Source: Nitrospiria bacterium (GTDB taxonomy: Bacteria; Nitrospirota; Nitrospiria; DASWJH01). From it: a stretch of DNA of 36,164 nucleotides. The position numbers and the translations under genes were made by a program. Within the stretch, counting starts at the first letter, position 1, and the number at the start of each line of letters is the position of its first letter. Where the stretch lies: positions 1 through 36,164 of the forward strand of contig DASWJH010000013.1 in assembly GCA_036397255.1 (NCBI GenBank), given 5' to 3'. Below, piece by piece: positions 9,895-19,493 of the stretch. The notes under the pieces were generated by a model that did no database searches, was not told where the DNA came from, and worked only from the letters and a program-made list of their open reading frames with translations.

Positions 9895-10772
9895 CTAAAA
9901 GCCGTCAGATTGAAGAAAGTTTAAGATCTTTGAATGAAATAAAGGACGTCATGACCGCAATGAAAAACCTTTCTTTTTTGGAAATTCGCAAGTTATCCCG
10001 TTTTCTATCGACGCAACACAGAGTTTTTAAAAGCATTGAGACCATGGTTGGAGACTTTTTGACCTTTTTTCCCTCTCTTTTGGAAGCCCTTCCCCCTATG
10101 CAAAAAATTTATCTTTTGATCGGTTCCGAGCGGGGATTCTGTGGTGATTTCAATGAGATTTTGTGGTCCACGTTTGAGAGGGATGCTTGGGATCAAACCG
10201 GGGTATCCCCGAGGGTTTTAATTGTTGGGAGAAAACTAAACGCGAAGGTTGCGAAAGATCCTCGGGTTGCTGCTTTTTTCGAGGGGCCCAATTCCGTTGA
10301 AGAAGTTCAACCCGTTCTCTCCAAAATCATGGATTGGCTAAAGACATTTCAATCCCAGCAGGAACAATTCTTCCCTCTTTGCCTTACCGTGGTTTACCAC
10401 TTGGTGGATCAGAAAGGTCTGGAGATTTCGATTTTTGAACCCTTTGAAAAATTGGGCGATGAAGCGATTCCTTTTCCGTTTCCCCCGCAATTACATCAAC
10501 CTCCCGAGGATTTCCTTTTAGAACTGATCGACCATTACCTTTTTGCTGCCCTTCACGAGGTTTTTTACAACTCCTTAATGGCAGAGAACCATAGGCGGTA
10601 CCAGCACATGGAGAATGCAATCCAAAGGTTGGATCGAAAACTTGTGGAACTCTCGCAAAAACGGAATCTTCTTCGGCAGGAAGAAATTACAAATGAGATA
10701 GAGATCATTATGCTTAGCTTAGAAGCCCTGATGGAGGTCAGGGATAAAGATTTTGACGGTCAGGCCAATTAA
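9891..10772 (+). CDS. atpG: N-type ATPase gamma subunit
   Basis: 293 residues. The N-terminal helix [20 protein letters not shown] and the C-terminal [20 protein letters not shown] helix form the central rotor coiled coil; [11 protein letters not shown] matches the conserved S-RGLCG-N segment of gamma. The ATG at 9891 overlaps the atpA stop (ATGA). The sequence is divergent from housekeeping gamma subunits, as expected in N-ATPases. It is the last operon gene; 27 bases separate it from the convergent uspA-like gene, and no strong terminator is seen. Confidence 0.92.
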   Translation: MTKSRQIEESLRSLNEIKDVMTAMKNLSFLEIRKLSRFLSTQHRVFKSIETMVGDFLTFFPSLLEALPPMQKIYLLIGSERGFCGDFNEILWSTFERDAWDQTGVSPRVLIVGRKLNAKVAKDPRVAAFFEGPNSVEEVQPVLSKIMDWLKTFQSQQEQFFPLCLTVVYHLVDQKGLEISIFEPFEKLGDEAIPFPFPPQLHQPPEDFLLELIDHYLFAALHEVFYNSLMAENHRRYQHMENAIQRLDRKLVELSQKRNLLRQEEITNEIEIIMLSLEALMEVRDKDFDGQAN

Positions 10773-10799
10773 TATAAAAGGAAAATCTTTTAACTCCCC

Positions 10800-11342
10800 T
10801 TAACCCCAGTACCCCTTTTCCTCAAGGTCTTCTATTTTTGGCTTCATCCCTTTGGGTCTCAAGGTGAGAACCGGGCAGGGGGCGAGGCGAACCACTTTTT
10901 CCGCCACACTCCCCATTAGAAAATGCGCCATTCCGGTTCGGCCATGTGTCCCAAGAATAAGAAGATGGGCATCGATATCTTTCGCTGTCTTAATGATTTC
11001 TGAAAATGGAACTCCCGTTTTAAAAATAGGAGTTACATTTTCAACCTGAGAACCCAAGGATTCCACCAGTGCCGCTAAACGCTTACCTTCTTCCTCTCGG
11101 ACGTCAAACATCCACTGAGAAATTTCCGGAGCGAGGCTTCCCTTGGAACGCCCTTGCACGACATTCATCATCTTTTTGACATTGAAAGTCTCAGCCGAGG
11201 GAAGGGTCAAGGGTTCCTGAAAAACGTGAAGAACATAAAGCTCTCCCCCCAATTCCTTGTTTAAATAAACCGCATAATCAAGGGCCTCTTGGGAAAAGGA
11301 GGAAAAGTCTGTTGCAACTAAAATCCGTTTTAACTTTTCCAT
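10800..11342 (-). CDS. Universal stress protein, UspA family
   Basis: 180 residues, one Usp domain. The N-terminus is KRILVATDFSSFSQEALDYA, and the ATP-binding signature G-T-H-G-(9 residues)-G-S is complete near the C-terminus (GTHGRTGMAHFLMGS), followed by CPVLTLR. It is therefore probably an ATP-binding Usp. The ATG at 11342 follows GGAG by six bases; the frame stays open to 11411 without a better start. It is the last gene of the minus-strand oxidoreductase cluster, about 80 bp after a cytochrome c gene. Confidence 0.9.
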   Translation of the reverse strand: MEKLKRILVATDFSSFSQEALDYAVYLNKELGGELYVLHVFQEPLTLPSAETFNVKKMMNVVQGRSKGSLAPEISQWMFDVREEEGKRLAALVESLGSQVENVTPIFKTGVPFSEIIKTAKDIDAHLLILGTHGRTGMAHFLMGSVAEKVVRLAPCPVLTLRPKGMKPKIEDLEEKGYWG

Positions 11343-11423
11343 TTCTTTCTCCTTTATGGGTTTAAACCCCGGATTTTTGAGAGCCCTGGGGTCAACCCAC
11401 CAATCGTCCAACCGAAAAACATT

Positions 11424-11870
11424 TTAATGATCCGTCTCTCCCAGTGTGCGAATATAGGAAATTAACCCCCAAAGCTCTTCATCTGTAAAAAAGAAATCCA
11501 TCCGCATCATTTCAGAATCGTGAGACCCATGTTTGAGAACCCAAAAAAGCTCCCCGTCACTCCGGATCCGTTGAAATTCCGGGTTTGTGAAATCCCGAGG
11601 TTTAGGGTCCATTTGAGTCTCTCGGGCAACAGGTCCATCCCCTTTGCCTCCAGGACCATGGCACGCAACACAGGACCGTGAAAAAAGTTCTCTCCCGTTT
11701 TTGATGACGGTTCCCGATATAAGCAGAGGATTTTTCATCTGCTTCACTTTTTCCAACTCTTCTGGAGGAACTCGTGGGATTTGAATATCCCGTTCTTGGG
11801 AACCTCCCAAAGCGAACCCCACCGTCCAGAAAAACACAAACATAAAGGCAGAGCATTTGAGAAAACCCAT
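11424..11870 (-). CDS. Secreted monohaem cytochrome c
   Basis: 148 residues. A signal-type hydrophobic N-terminus (FMFVFFWTVGFALG) is followed by a class I cytochrome c domain with one haem site CVACH (67-71) and a C-terminal helix DEELWGLISYIRTL. A Met in MMRMDFF is the likely distal ligand. It should be exported to the periplasm. The ATG at 11870 lies after the stop of the upstream gene (11890) and follows AGAGG; the frame extends further only inside that gene. Its place in a cytosolic 2-oxoacid oxidoreductase cluster is unusual, and no electron partner is visible. Confidence 0.85.
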   Translation of the reverse strand: MGFLKCSAFMFVFFWTVGFALGGSQERDIQIPRVPPEELEKVKQMKNPLLISGTVIKNGRELFSRSCVACHGPGGKGDGPVARETQMDPKPRDFTNPEFQRIRSDGELFWVLKHGSHDSEMMRMDFFFTDEELWGLISYIRTLGETDH

Positions 11871-11889
11871 CCTCTTTTTTATCTCCCCC

Positions 11890-13518
11890 TTAGTCTTTCT
11901 CCCTAACCATCTCGATGGCCCCGCAGGGACATTCCTGGACACAAATTCCGCAACCTTTACAATAATCATAGTGAAATGAATACCGCTTCCCTGAACCGAG
12001 TTTAATCACGGCGTTGTCTGGACATAAACCATAACAATTGTCACATTCAAAACAATTCCCGCATGACAAACAGCGCCTGGCTTCCAGGAGAGCTGTTTTC
12101 TCATCCAATCCCCCTACCACTTCATCGAAACCCCTTCGCCGCTGGGCCATATCCAAATAGGGTTGTCTGGATTGGTCTGCATCAGTATAGTACCATGTAT
12201 TCAATAAATCAAAAGTGGCAAGGGGATGCTTCGGATGTGGAACGTAACGCGCCCCATTTAAGAAAGCATCCAGGTTCCGGGCGGCCTTTTTTCCATGCCC
12301 CATGGCCACAGTCACGGTTCTCTCCGAAGGGACCATATCCCCTCCTGCAAAAATACCTGAAGCCCCGGTCATCATGCCTTCATCGACTTCAATAACCCCA
12401 TCCTTTGAAATCTTTATCCCTTGAACCCCTTCTAAAAACCTTAAATCAACCTCTTGGCCCAGGGCCAAAATTAATGTATCCGCTTCGATCTTTTCAAATT
12501 GCCCGGTGGGCTTGGGTTTTCCGTTCTTATCCATCTCCATCACCTCCACCGTAAAGGTGGTTTCATCCACCCGCTTGATGGTCCGAAGCCATCGGAACAG
12601 AACCCCTTCTTCAAGGGCTTCCTCCACCTCGAAAGAATGAGCGGGCATATGCTCCGAATCCCTCCGATAGATGATCATGGTTTCCTCCGCCCCCAACCGT
12701 TTGGCCGTCCGGGCGGCATCAATGGCTGTATTTCCTCCACCATACACGGCAACCCGTCGCCCGATTTTGGGTTGTTCTTTTCGTTCCATATCCTCTAAAA
12801 AGGTAACCGCATGGAGAATTTTACCCACTTCCCTTCCTGGAATCTCAACCCGTTTGGAAAGATGTGCGCCAATGGCAAGAAAGGTTGCATCATATTTTCC
12901 TTTCTTCACGGTTAACTCGAGATCATCTACTTTTACGTTCAATTGACTGGTTACTCCCATAGATTCAATTCTTTGAATCTCCGCATCTAATATGGGGCGA
13001 GGAAGCCGATAACTCGGAATTCCAAAGCGCATCATTCCCCCCAGTTTTGGACCGGCCTCCATTATGGTTACAGAATACCCTTTCCGAGCCAAGTGGTAGG
13101 CAGCTGATAAACCGCTTGGACCTCCCCCCACCACCAATATCCTCTTTCCCGTTGGGGCTTTACATTCAATGGTCCAGCCTTTTTGAATCGCCAGGTCCCC
13201 TAAAAACCGCTCCACCGCATGAATATTTACGGCCTCATCCAACTGGCCCCGGTTACAGGCCGCTTCACACGGATGATAGCAAACCCGTCCCAGAACAGCC
13301 GGCATTGGATTGTCCTGCATGATCTGTTTCCATGCCTCAAAATATCTCCCTTCTTCCGCATAATATAACCAGGCCTGCACATTTTCACCCGCCGGGCAGG
13401 CGTGATTACATGGAGGGAGACGATCCAAATAAACGGGTTTGTTTGTTCTCCAATTCCCCGTATGATTGGCTAAACTCGAATTGGGATCGAGGGTAATGGC
13501 AAAGGGTTTTCTTTCCAT
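11890..13518 (-). CDS. FAD/NAD(P)-binding iron-sulfur oxidoreductase (GltD/PadH-like) with C-terminal ferredoxin domain
   Basis: 542 residues. The N-terminal Fe-S domain uses Cys37, Cys41, Cys80, Cys84 and Cys88. The FAD Rossmann motif GGGPSG is at 131-136, and a second dinucleotide motif (AVYGGGNTAIDAARTAKRLG) lies near 265-285. The C-terminal tail from about residue 483 carries two 4Fe-4S clusters, one in a Cys-rich CLSCGNCFECDNC segment and one CKGCGICVQECP (Cys520-530). The layout matches NAD(P)-linked subunits of 2-oxoacid oxidoreductases such as PadH, with a delta-type ferredoxin fused on. It lies ten bases after porB, so it probably connects that enzyme to NAD(P)H. A free-standing glutamate synthase small subunit is less likely. 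Confidence 0.88.
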   Translation of the reverse strand: MERKPFAITLDPNSSLANHTGNWRTNKPVYLDRLPPCNHACPAGENVQAWLYYAEEGRYFEAWKQIMQDNPMPAVLGRVCYHPCEAACNRGQLDEAVNIHAVERFLGDLAIQKGWTIECKAPTGKRILVVGGGPSGLSAAYHLARKGYSVTIMEAGPKLGGMMRFGIPSYRLPRPILDAEIQRIESMGVTSQLNVKVDDLELTVKKGKYDATFLAIGAHLSKRVEIPGREVGKILHAVTFLEDMERKEQPKIGRRVAVYGGGNTAIDAARTAKRLGAEETMIIYRRDSEHMPAHSFEVEEALEEGVLFRWLRTIKRVDETTFTVEVMEMDKNGKPKPTGQFEKIEADTLILALGQEVDLRFLEGVQGIKISKDGVIEVDEGMMTGASGIFAGGDMVPSERTVTVAMGHGKKAARNLDAFLNGARYVPHPKHPLATFDLLNTWYYTDADQSRQPYLDMAQRRRGFDEVVGGLDEKTALLEARRCLSCGNCFECDNCYGLCPDNAVIKLGSGKRYSFHYDYCKGCGICVQECPCGAIEMVREKD

Positions 13519-13527
13519 AAAACCTCC

Positions 13528-14517
13528 CTATTCCAACAGGCCATAGGTCCGAATATTTTCATCGGCCATGGTTTGGATAGCCGCAATGGCCTCCCGGTTC
13601 GGAGAATCACCAAATAAATGCTTAAACCGGCCCTGCAATTTTAAATATTCTTCCACGGGGACTTTTCTCCGGATGGGCGTGCAGTCGGTGACCTTTCCAT
13701 CTTCAGCCTCAAACAGGGGGAAAAGCCCAGACTCCCCGGCCAACCGGGCGACTTGAATGGTCAGCGCGGGATCGTGGGCCCACCCCAACGGACAGGGAAC
13801 AAAAATATGGATATAACGGGTTCCGCACATCTTCATGGCTTTGGTCACTTTTTTTTCTAAATCATGTAAATCCGCTACGGACGCCGTTGCCACATAAGGA
13901 ATCCCATGTGCCATGGCAATTTTTGGAAGGTTCTTTCCGCTTCCAAACCGGTTTCCAGGGTTCACACCCACCGCTTGCGTCGTCGCAGTCCGTGCGGTGG
14001 GGGGTGTAGACCCCGATCGCTGGACTCCCGTATTCATATAGGCTTGGTTATCATAACAGATATACAAAACGTCATCATTGCGTTCAAACATTCCTGACAA
14101 ACACCCAAAACCGATATCCACCGTTCCCCCATCGCCTCCTTGTGCAAGGACTTTTATTTCTGTTTTTCCTTTGGCCCTTAAGGCGGCGGCCACACCTGTG
14201 GCAACCGCAGGGGCATTACCAAACAAGGAATGGATCCAGGGAATTCGCCAGGAGCTCTCTGGATAAGGCGTTGAAAAAACCTCCAAACACCCCGTTGCAT
14301 TCACCGCCACCAAACGATTTCCTGAAGCCCGCATGGCAGCATCCACCGCATACCTTGCGCCCAAGGCTTCTCCGCATCCCTGACAGGCTCGGTGTCCTGA
14401 ATTCAGCGAATTGGTTCGGTCCATCCTAGACTGAACGGTCCGGTCTTCTTCTTTTAAAAGTCGGTTCCCCACTGAAAAAGTCCCGGTTTGATAAAATTTT
14501 ATTTGTGGCTGACTCAT
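13528..14517 (-). CDS. porB: 2-oxoacid:acceptor oxidoreductase beta subunit (thiamine diphosphate-binding)
   Basis: 329 residues. HRACQGCGEALGARYAV carries the beta-subunit Cys pair, and GDGGTVDIGFGCLSGMFERN with downstream YDNQAYMNTG forms the thiamine diphosphate/Mg2+ motif. With the alpha and gamma subunits it interconverts a 2-oxoacid plus CoA and an acyl-CoA plus CO2; pyruvate is the commonest substrate of this branch but is not proven. The ATG at 14517 is chosen because GGGGGAG stands just upstream; the frame extends to 14580 only inside porA. Confidence 0.92.
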   Translation of the reverse strand: MSQPQIKFYQTGTFSVGNRLLKEEDRTVQSRMDRTNSLNSGHRACQGCGEALGARYAVDAAMRASGNRLVAVNATGCLEVFSTPYPESSWRIPWIHSLFGNAPAVATGVAAALRAKGKTEIKVLAQGGDGGTVDIGFGCLSGMFERNDDVLYICYDNQAYMNTGVQRSGSTPPTARTATTQAVGVNPGNRFGSGKNLPKIAMAHGIPYVATASVADLHDLEKKVTKAMKMCGTRYIHIFVPCPLGWAHDPALTIQVARLAGESGLFPLFEAEDGKVTDCTPIRRKVPVEEYLKLQGRFKHLFGDSPNREAIAAIQTMADENIRTYGLLE

Positions 14518-14527
14518 ATCTCCCCCC

Positions 14528-15781
14528 TTAGACCACCTTTGAGGCAACAGACCGAATATCCCGAAGCACATTTTCGGCAATGGGACCTGACCGTCGTGTC
14601 TCTTTTTGTCTGGCCAGCTCCCGGTTGATCAGATGCCAATTCAGATCTAAAAAGTAAGGTTCGGTCAAACGATCGGCGCGGGCCTCTTCAATCACCTTCT
14701 TCATTGATGCTTTGGTAATGGAGCGTCCCCCTAAACCCGCTATCACGGTATGAACCGTCATCGGTAATCCCCTCAAAGCCATCTTAACATCTCCTGAAAC
14801 TATCCCCCCTTTTCCAAGAGAAAGGTCTTTCTCCACGACAATCACATGCTGGACATTCTGAAGTGCCGAACGCAAAGGGACAGAGGGAAAGGGCCGGTAG
14901 GATCCGACTTTCAAAGACCCTACAGCCATTCCCTCTTCCCTCAAATCATCCACACATTCCTGAAGAGTTCCATTTACAGATCCTAAACCCAGCACAACCG
15001 TATCCGCATCCGTCAACCGATAGGGAGAAACCAGTTCTCCGGAAGGCCTTCCAAACCATTGCCGAAATTCCTCTGCAAGACGGGGGATCAAATCCAGGGC
15101 CTGAATCTGTTTGTAGTGGGAAAGGTAGCGGACTTCCGCAAAAGCCTCAGGCCCAACCATGGCCCCGATGGAAACAGGGTCATCGGGATCTAACACCTGA
15201 ACAGGATCGTAAGAAGGCAGAAAGGAATTCACCTGCTCCTTGGAAGGCAAATGAACTGCTTCATAGGCATGGGTCAATATAAACCCGTCCATGCAAACCA
15301 TGACAGGGCAACTCAACTCTTCCGCCAAACGAAAGGCTAAAATATGTAAATCGACCGCTTCTTGGTTATCCGCAGCATAAAGCTGAATCCACCCCGCATC
15401 TCGCATGGACATACTATCCGAATGGTCATTCCAAATATTAATCGGGGCGCCGATGGCCCGATTCCCGATGGTCATGACAATGGGTAATCCCAATCCGGAG
15501 GCGTTATAAACCGCCTCTGCCATGAACAGTAATCCTTGGCTGGCCGTAGCGGTATAAGTCCGGGCCCCCATGGCCGAAGCGCCAATTAAAATACTCAGTG
15601 CACCGAATTCGGATTCCGCATTGATGAATTGACAGTTTCCAAGTTCTCCCTTTTTCACCCGCGCTGAAAGGGTCTCTACAATATGGGTTTGTGGGGTAAT
15701 GGGATAGCAGGAGATAACTTCGGGGCAACATAGGGAAACCGCCGCAGCAACCGCTTGGGAACCTTCAATTTGGGTCAGCAT
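14528..15781 (-). CDS. porA: 2-oxoacid:acceptor oxidoreductase alpha subunit
   Basis: 417 residues. The start GSQAVAAAVSLCCPEVISCY followed by PITPQTHIVE, the glutamate region INAESEFGALSILIGASAMG, and ATASQGLLFMAEAVYNASGL mark the alpha subunit. The C-terminal half has the domain II features VVLGLGSVNGT and HVIVVEKDLSLGKGG. ATG 15781 is preferred because GGAGG is six bases upstream; GTG 15784 is in frame. Gene order on this strand is gamma-alpha-beta-NAD(P) subunit, as in Pad- and Por-type clusters. Confidence 0.92.
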   Translation of the reverse strand: MLTQIEGSQAVAAAVSLCCPEVISCYPITPQTHIVETLSARVKKGELGNCQFINAESEFGALSILIGASAMGARTYTATASQGLLFMAEAVYNASGLGLPIVMTIGNRAIGAPINIWNDHSDSMSMRDAGWIQLYAADNQEAVDLHILAFRLAEELSCPVMVCMDGFILTHAYEAVHLPSKEQVNSFLPSYDPVQVLDPDDPVSIGAMVGPEAFAEVRYLSHYKQIQALDLIPRLAEEFRQWFGRPSGELVSPYRLTDADTVVLGLGSVNGTLQECVDDLREEGMAVGSLKVGSYRPFPSVPLRSALQNVQHVIVVEKDLSLGKGGIVSGDVKMALRGLPMTVHTVIAGLGGRSITKASMKKVIEEARADRLTEPYFLDLNWHLINRELARQKETRRSGPIAENVLRDIRSVASKVV

Positions 15782-15784
15782 CAC

Positions 15785-16375
15785 TTACCTCCTTCCAGAA
15801 AACGAAACAGGATTGAAAGTGTTCTTGACTTCGCTAAACGCCTCTTCCGCGGCCCTGGCATTGGCCTCTCCCACAACACCGGGGAATTTCTCCAGAATCC
15901 CTTTTTGTACAGAGGAAAGGGAAACAACACCAATCATCGCGGCCAGACCTCCTAAAAGGACTGCGTTAGGAACGGGCCGACTCAAATGCTTTAATGCGAT
16001 ATCTGTTGCATGAACGACACATATATGGTTTTCCGGAACTCTTGAACCCAACTCACCTATTCCCATTTCTGAAAGGGAGCGTGTAGAGTTAATAAGAACA
16101 TATCCTTTTTCCCTTAATCCTGAAAAGAGATCCACTTGATGCAGTAGTGAGGGATCTTGAACGATGACCACATCCGGTTCTATGACCGGTTCCCTCAGGC
16201 GAATGGGTTTTTGATCAATACGGCAAAAAGCCATCACGGGGGCTCCCATGCGCTCAGAACCAAAACTGGGAAAAGCCTGACCCCACTTTCCATCTTTAAA
16301 AGCCGCAATCGAGAGAATTTCCGCAGCAGTAACAACCCCTTGACCTCCTCGGCCATGAATTCGAACCTGCAGCAT
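15785..16375 (-). CDS. porG: 2-oxoacid:acceptor oxidoreductase gamma subunit
   Basis: 196 residues. The N-terminus MLQVRIHGRGGQGVVTAAEI is the gamma-subunit signature, followed by FGSERMGAPVMAFCRID and PNAVLLGGLAAMIGV. This subunit takes part in CoA binding and assembly of the enzyme. A run of six Gs (AAGGGGGG) lies four bases before the ATG at 16375; an in-frame GTG at 16396 has no comparable signal. It is the first gene of the minus-strand operon and is divergent from the hydrogenase operon across a 388-bp gap. Confidence 0.92.
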   Translation of the reverse strand: MLQVRIHGRGGQGVVTAAEILSIAAFKDGKWGQAFPSFGSERMGAPVMAFCRIDQKPIRLREPVIEPDVVIVQDPSLLHQVDLFSGLREKGYVLINSTRSLSEMGIGELGSRVPENHICVVHATDIALKHLSRPVPNAVLLGGLAAMIGVVSLSSVQKGILEKFPGVVGEANARAAEEAFSEVKNTFNPVSFSGRR

Positions 16376-16763
16376 CAAACCCCCCTTCATCTTCACCCTT
16401 TTTGGGTTTCCTAAATAGAATCAACGGCTTCTTAAGAACTTAAAAGAGCAATTACGATGCCAGGGGACCCGTCAGACAATTAAGATTTAATAAAGTAAAA
16501 ATCCCAGAATTTTCATAATAGTATTTTTTTTTAAACCCAAAAAACCCCTAATTTAAGAATAAAAGGAAGACACAATGTCCCAAAAACCTGGTTGTTGGAT
16601 GTTGCATAATGCCTCAGTCCCCCTTTCATAAAAATGAGGGAATTCATGTATTGATTTTGAAAGGGGATGGAGGTAGGATGAAAAATTCATAAGCAAAATT
16701 TTCCAATCATTCCTTTTTTTTCTCCCAAAATGTTTTGGAACGTTTATCCATAAACCGAAAAAA
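16376..16763. other. Divergent control region between the oxidoreductase and hydrogenase operons
   Basis: No gene is visible. The region is AT-rich and contains a C/T-rich intergenic repeat (about 16,615-16,680) and two palindromes at 16,725-16,755. Neither operon has a clear consensus sigma-70 promoter here. Confidence 0.5.
16725..16755 (+). promoter_or_regulatory. Pair of 6-2-6 palindromes in front of the hydrogenase operon
   Basis: CCAAAA-TG-TTTTGG (16725-16738) and GTTTAT-CC-ATAAAC (16742-16755) have the same geometry, with centres 17 bp apart; the second ends eight bases before the hydB start codon. They could be regulator sites or small hairpins affecting initiation. hydB lacks a clear Shine-Dalgarno sequence. 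Confidence 0.4.
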
Positions 16764-17876
16764 ATGAATAAAACCTACATCATTGACCGTTCCTCTCTTG
16801 ATCTTTTATTTTCCGAAATAAAAAAACGAGGTTACCAGTTGATTGGACCGACTATCCGGGAAAACACCATTGTGTACGATGAAATTAACACCACATCCGA
16901 TCTTCCGGTTGGATGGACCGACGAACAAGAGGGGGGAACCTACCGGATTAAAAAAAGAGAAGATAAGGCTTTATTTGGTTATGTTTTGGGTCCCAATTCA
17001 TGGAAAAAATTTTTGCATCCCCCCAAAAAAAGGCTTTGGCAAGCTAAAAAGGAAAAAAAAGGATTTACCATTCTTGAAAATCAGGTCACTCCCCCCCAAC
17101 TCGCCTTTATCGGAATGCGTTCCTGTGAACTGCATGCCATTTCAATTCAGGATCGGGTTTTTATAAACGGAAATTGTGAGGATCCTTTCTACAAAACACA
17201 GAGAAAAAATAGTTTTACCCTTGCCGTCAACTGTGGCCAGGCGGGTGGAACCTGCTTCTGCGTTTCAATGAACACAGGTCCCAAGGCGACAACCGGGTTT
17301 GACCTGTCACTCACGGAGGTCATTGAACCTAGCCGGCATTATTTTGTCATCGAAATAGGGACCGATGCAGGTAGGGACATCTTCCGAACCATTCCCTCCA
17401 GGGTGGCGGGAGATTTAGAAATAAAAGCTTCGGAAACCATTCTAGATAAAACCGCTGAACAAATGGGACGGACGCTGAATACCAACGGTATTCAAGAAAT
17501 GCTTTACCAGAATTATGACCATCCGCGTTGGGAACAGGTTGCAGCACGCTGTTTAACCTGCGGAAACTGCACCATGGTCTGTCCCACCTGTTTTTGCACA
17601 ACCGTAGAGGATGTAACCGATTTAACCGGGGAGATCAGCGAAAGGTGGCAGCGGTGGGACTCCTGTTTCACCATGGATTTTTCTTATGTGCACGGAGGGG
17701 TTGTTCGCTCCTCCGGAAAATCCCGTTATCGACAATGGATGACGCATAAACTGGCCACTTGGATTGAACAATTTGGCGTATCCGGATGCGTCGGCTGCGG
17801 GCGATGTATCACCTGGTGCCCGGTCGGAATCGATATTACCGAAGAAGTACAAGCCATCGCTGGATCCAATCCATGA
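16764..17876 (+). CDS. hydB: Group 3b [NiFe] hydrogenase beta subunit, Fe-S protein (HydB/HyhB type)
   Basis: 370 residues. The C-terminal third has two 4Fe-4S motifs: [15 protein letters not shown] from Cys263 and [16 protein letters not shown] from Cys342. The middle holds the conserved [20 protein letters not shown] segment of this family. In the soluble sulfhydrogenase-type complex it passes electrons between the NAD(P)-binding gamma subunit and the small subunit. The stop overlaps the start of the next gene (ATGA). It is the first gene of a four-gene structural operon. Confidence 0.9.
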   Translation: MNKTYIIDRSSLDLLFSEIKKRGYQLIGPTIRENTIVYDEINTTSDLPVGWTDEQEGGTYRIKKREDKALFGYVLGPNSWKKFLHPPKKRLWQAKKEKKGFTILENQVTPPQLAFIGMRSCELHAISIQDRVFINGNCEDPFYKTQRKNSFTLAVNCGQAGGTCFCVSMNTGPKATTGFDLSLTEVIEPSRHYFVIEIGTDAGRDIFRTIPSRVAGDLEIKASETILDKTAEQMGRTLNTNGIQEMLYQNYDHPRWEQVAARCLTCGNCTMVCPTCFCTTVEDVTDLTGEISERWQRWDSCFTMDFSYVHGGVVRSSGKSRYRQWMTHKLATWIEQFGVSGCVGCGRCITWCPVGIDITEEVQAIAGSNP

Positions 17877-18703
17877 ATCCATTTGTCCCCGCTCTTGCGG
17901 AAATTGTGGACAGAAAACAGGAAACCTCCCACATTTTTACCCTTCGCCTTCGGTTAAAAGACAAAAACCGTCAGAAAGCCTATCAATTTAAACCAGGACA
18001 ATTTAACATGGTCTACGCCCTGGGTGTAGGTGAGGTGCCCATCTCCATTGTTTCAGATCCAACAAACCCAGACCTTCTGGACCATACTATCCGCACCGTC
18101 GGAACGGTAACCACCGCATTGGAGAAAATGAAAAAAGGCCATGTGGTGGGACTTCGGGGTCCCTTTGGTAGTGCTTGGCCCTTAGAGGAGGCACAGGGGA
18201 AAAATGTGATTATCGTCACCGGAGGTCTTGGTTGCGCCCCCACGGTTTCCGTCATTAACTACGTCGTAAATCGCCGACCATTTTACGGGACGATAAAAAT
18301 TTTGCATGGGGTCAAAACCCCCAAGGACCTTTTGTATCGGAACCGGTTCCGGTCGTGGCAAAAAAATCCCAACACCGAGGTTTTCCTCACGGTAGATCAT
18401 CCGGATCGAAACTGGAAATACCGCGTAGGGGTTGTCACCAATTTGTTTGACGAAATTCGGGTTGATCCCCAAAAAAGCGTGGTCATGCTGTGCGGACCGG
18501 AAGTGATGATGCGATTTGCCGTAAAAGGCCTCCTCTCACAAAGATTTTTAGGAAGCCAGATTTTTCTTTCCTTGGAACGAAACATGAAATGCGCCATTGG
18601 ATTCTGCGGACACTGTCAGTTTGGCCCTTCTTTTGTGTGCAAAGATGGACCCGTTTACCGGTACGACAAAATACAAAAGTGGTTTAATCAACATGAAATA
18701 TAG
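17873..18703 (+). CDS. hydG: Group 3b hydrogenase gamma subunit, FAD/NAD(P)-binding (HydG/HyhG type)
   Basis: 276 residues of the ferredoxin-reductase fold: an N-terminal FAD barrel (about 1-100, with [20 protein letters not shown]), an NAD(P) domain ([20 protein letters not shown] and [13 protein letters not shown]), and a C-terminal iron-sulfur motif with Cys in [19 protein letters not shown]. It exchanges electrons with NADP(H) or NAD(H). The ATG at 17873 overlaps the hydB stop. The open frame upstream lies wholly inside hydB and is not used. The 3' end overlaps hydD by 11 bases. Confidence 0.9.
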   Translation: MNPFVPALAEIVDRKQETSHIFTLRLRLKDKNRQKAYQFKPGQFNMVYALGVGEVPISIVSDPTNPDLLDHTIRTVGTVTTALEKMKKGHVVGLRGPFGSAWPLEEAQGKNVIIVTGGLGCAPTVSVINYVVNRRPFYGTIKILHGVKTPKDLLYRNRFRSWQKNPNTEVFLTVDHPDRNWKYRVGVVTNLFDEIRVDPQKSVVMLCGPEVMMRFAVKGLLSQRFLGSQIFLSLERNMKCAIGFCGHCQFGPSFVCKDGPVYRYDKIQKWFNQHEI

Positions 18704-19493
18704 GCAGCCCCGGCCCCGAAAACCAAAATTAGCAGTTTGGAAATTTGCTTCCTGCGATGGGTGCCAACTTAGCCTTCTGGACTGCGAAGATGACCTGCTT
18801 CTCCTTTCTGAGCAAATTCAAATTGCAAATTTTCCCGAAGCCTCTAAGGCCATCATCAAAGGGCCCTATGATCTTTCTTTGGTTGAAGGTTCCATCACGA
18901 CCCCCCATGATGCCGATCGGATTAAAAAAGTCCGGGAGTCCTCAAAATTTCTGGTGACCATCGGTGCCTGTGCCACTTCGGGGGGAATTCAAGCCCTTCG
19001 AAACTTTAAAGATGTGAATGAGTTTATTTCCATCGTCTACGCAACGCCCCAATACATTCAGACACTGGATCTCTCCACCCCCATTTCGGAGCATGTACGC
19101 GTTGATTTTGAACTCAGAGGCTGCCCCATTAATAAATCTCAACTCGTGGAAGTCATCAATGCCTTTCTTAACGAAAGGAAACCGAATACCCCTTCCCATA
19201 GTGTCTGCATGGAATGCAAATTGGCACAAGTTACCTGTGTGATGGTTGCCCATGGAACCCCGTGCTTGGGCCCGGTGACCCATGCCGGGTGCGACGCCAT
19301 TTGCCCCACGTATCACCGGGGTTGTTATGGGTGTTTCGGTCCCATGGAAACCCCCAATACACAAGCCCTTCGCACCCAATGGCTTCATCTGGGGAAAAAC
19401 GTAGACGAAATTAACCGTACCTTCCGCAGCTTTAACGCATATGCTGAACCCTTTCGCACAGAGGGCAGTTCTAATGACCCATCAAAAAAATAA
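18693..19493 (+). CDS. hydD: Group 3b [NiFe] hydrogenase small subunit
   Basis: 266 residues. The proximal-cluster motif [10 protein letters not shown] (Cys21, Cys24) lies near the N-terminus, followed by [14 protein letters not shown] and [17 protein letters not shown] with the third ligand. The C-terminal region is Cys-rich ([20 protein letters not shown] and GCYGCFGP), fitting medial and distal 4Fe-4S clusters. No Tat signal peptide is present, so the enzyme is cytosolic as expected for group 3b. The start overlaps hydG, and the stop lies 20 bases inside the large-subunit gene. Confidence 0.92.
   Translation: MKYRQPRPRKPKLAVWKFASCDGCQLSLLDCEDDLLLLSEQIQIANFPEASKAIIKGPYDLSLVEGSITTPHDADRIKKVRESSKFLVTIGACATSGGIQALRNFKDVNEFISIVYATPQYIQTLDLSTPISEHVRVDFELRGCPINKSQLVEVINAFLNERKPNTPSHSVCMECKLAQVTCVMVAHGTPCLGPVTHAGCDAICPTYHRGCYGCFGPMETPNTQALRTQWLHLGKNVDEINRTFRSFNAYAEPFRTEGSSNDPSKK

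Noticed and set aside
16590-16610. Possible sigma-54 promoter (GG...TTGC) before the hydrogenase genes
   Set aside because: The GG-to-GC spacing does not fit the required ten bases.
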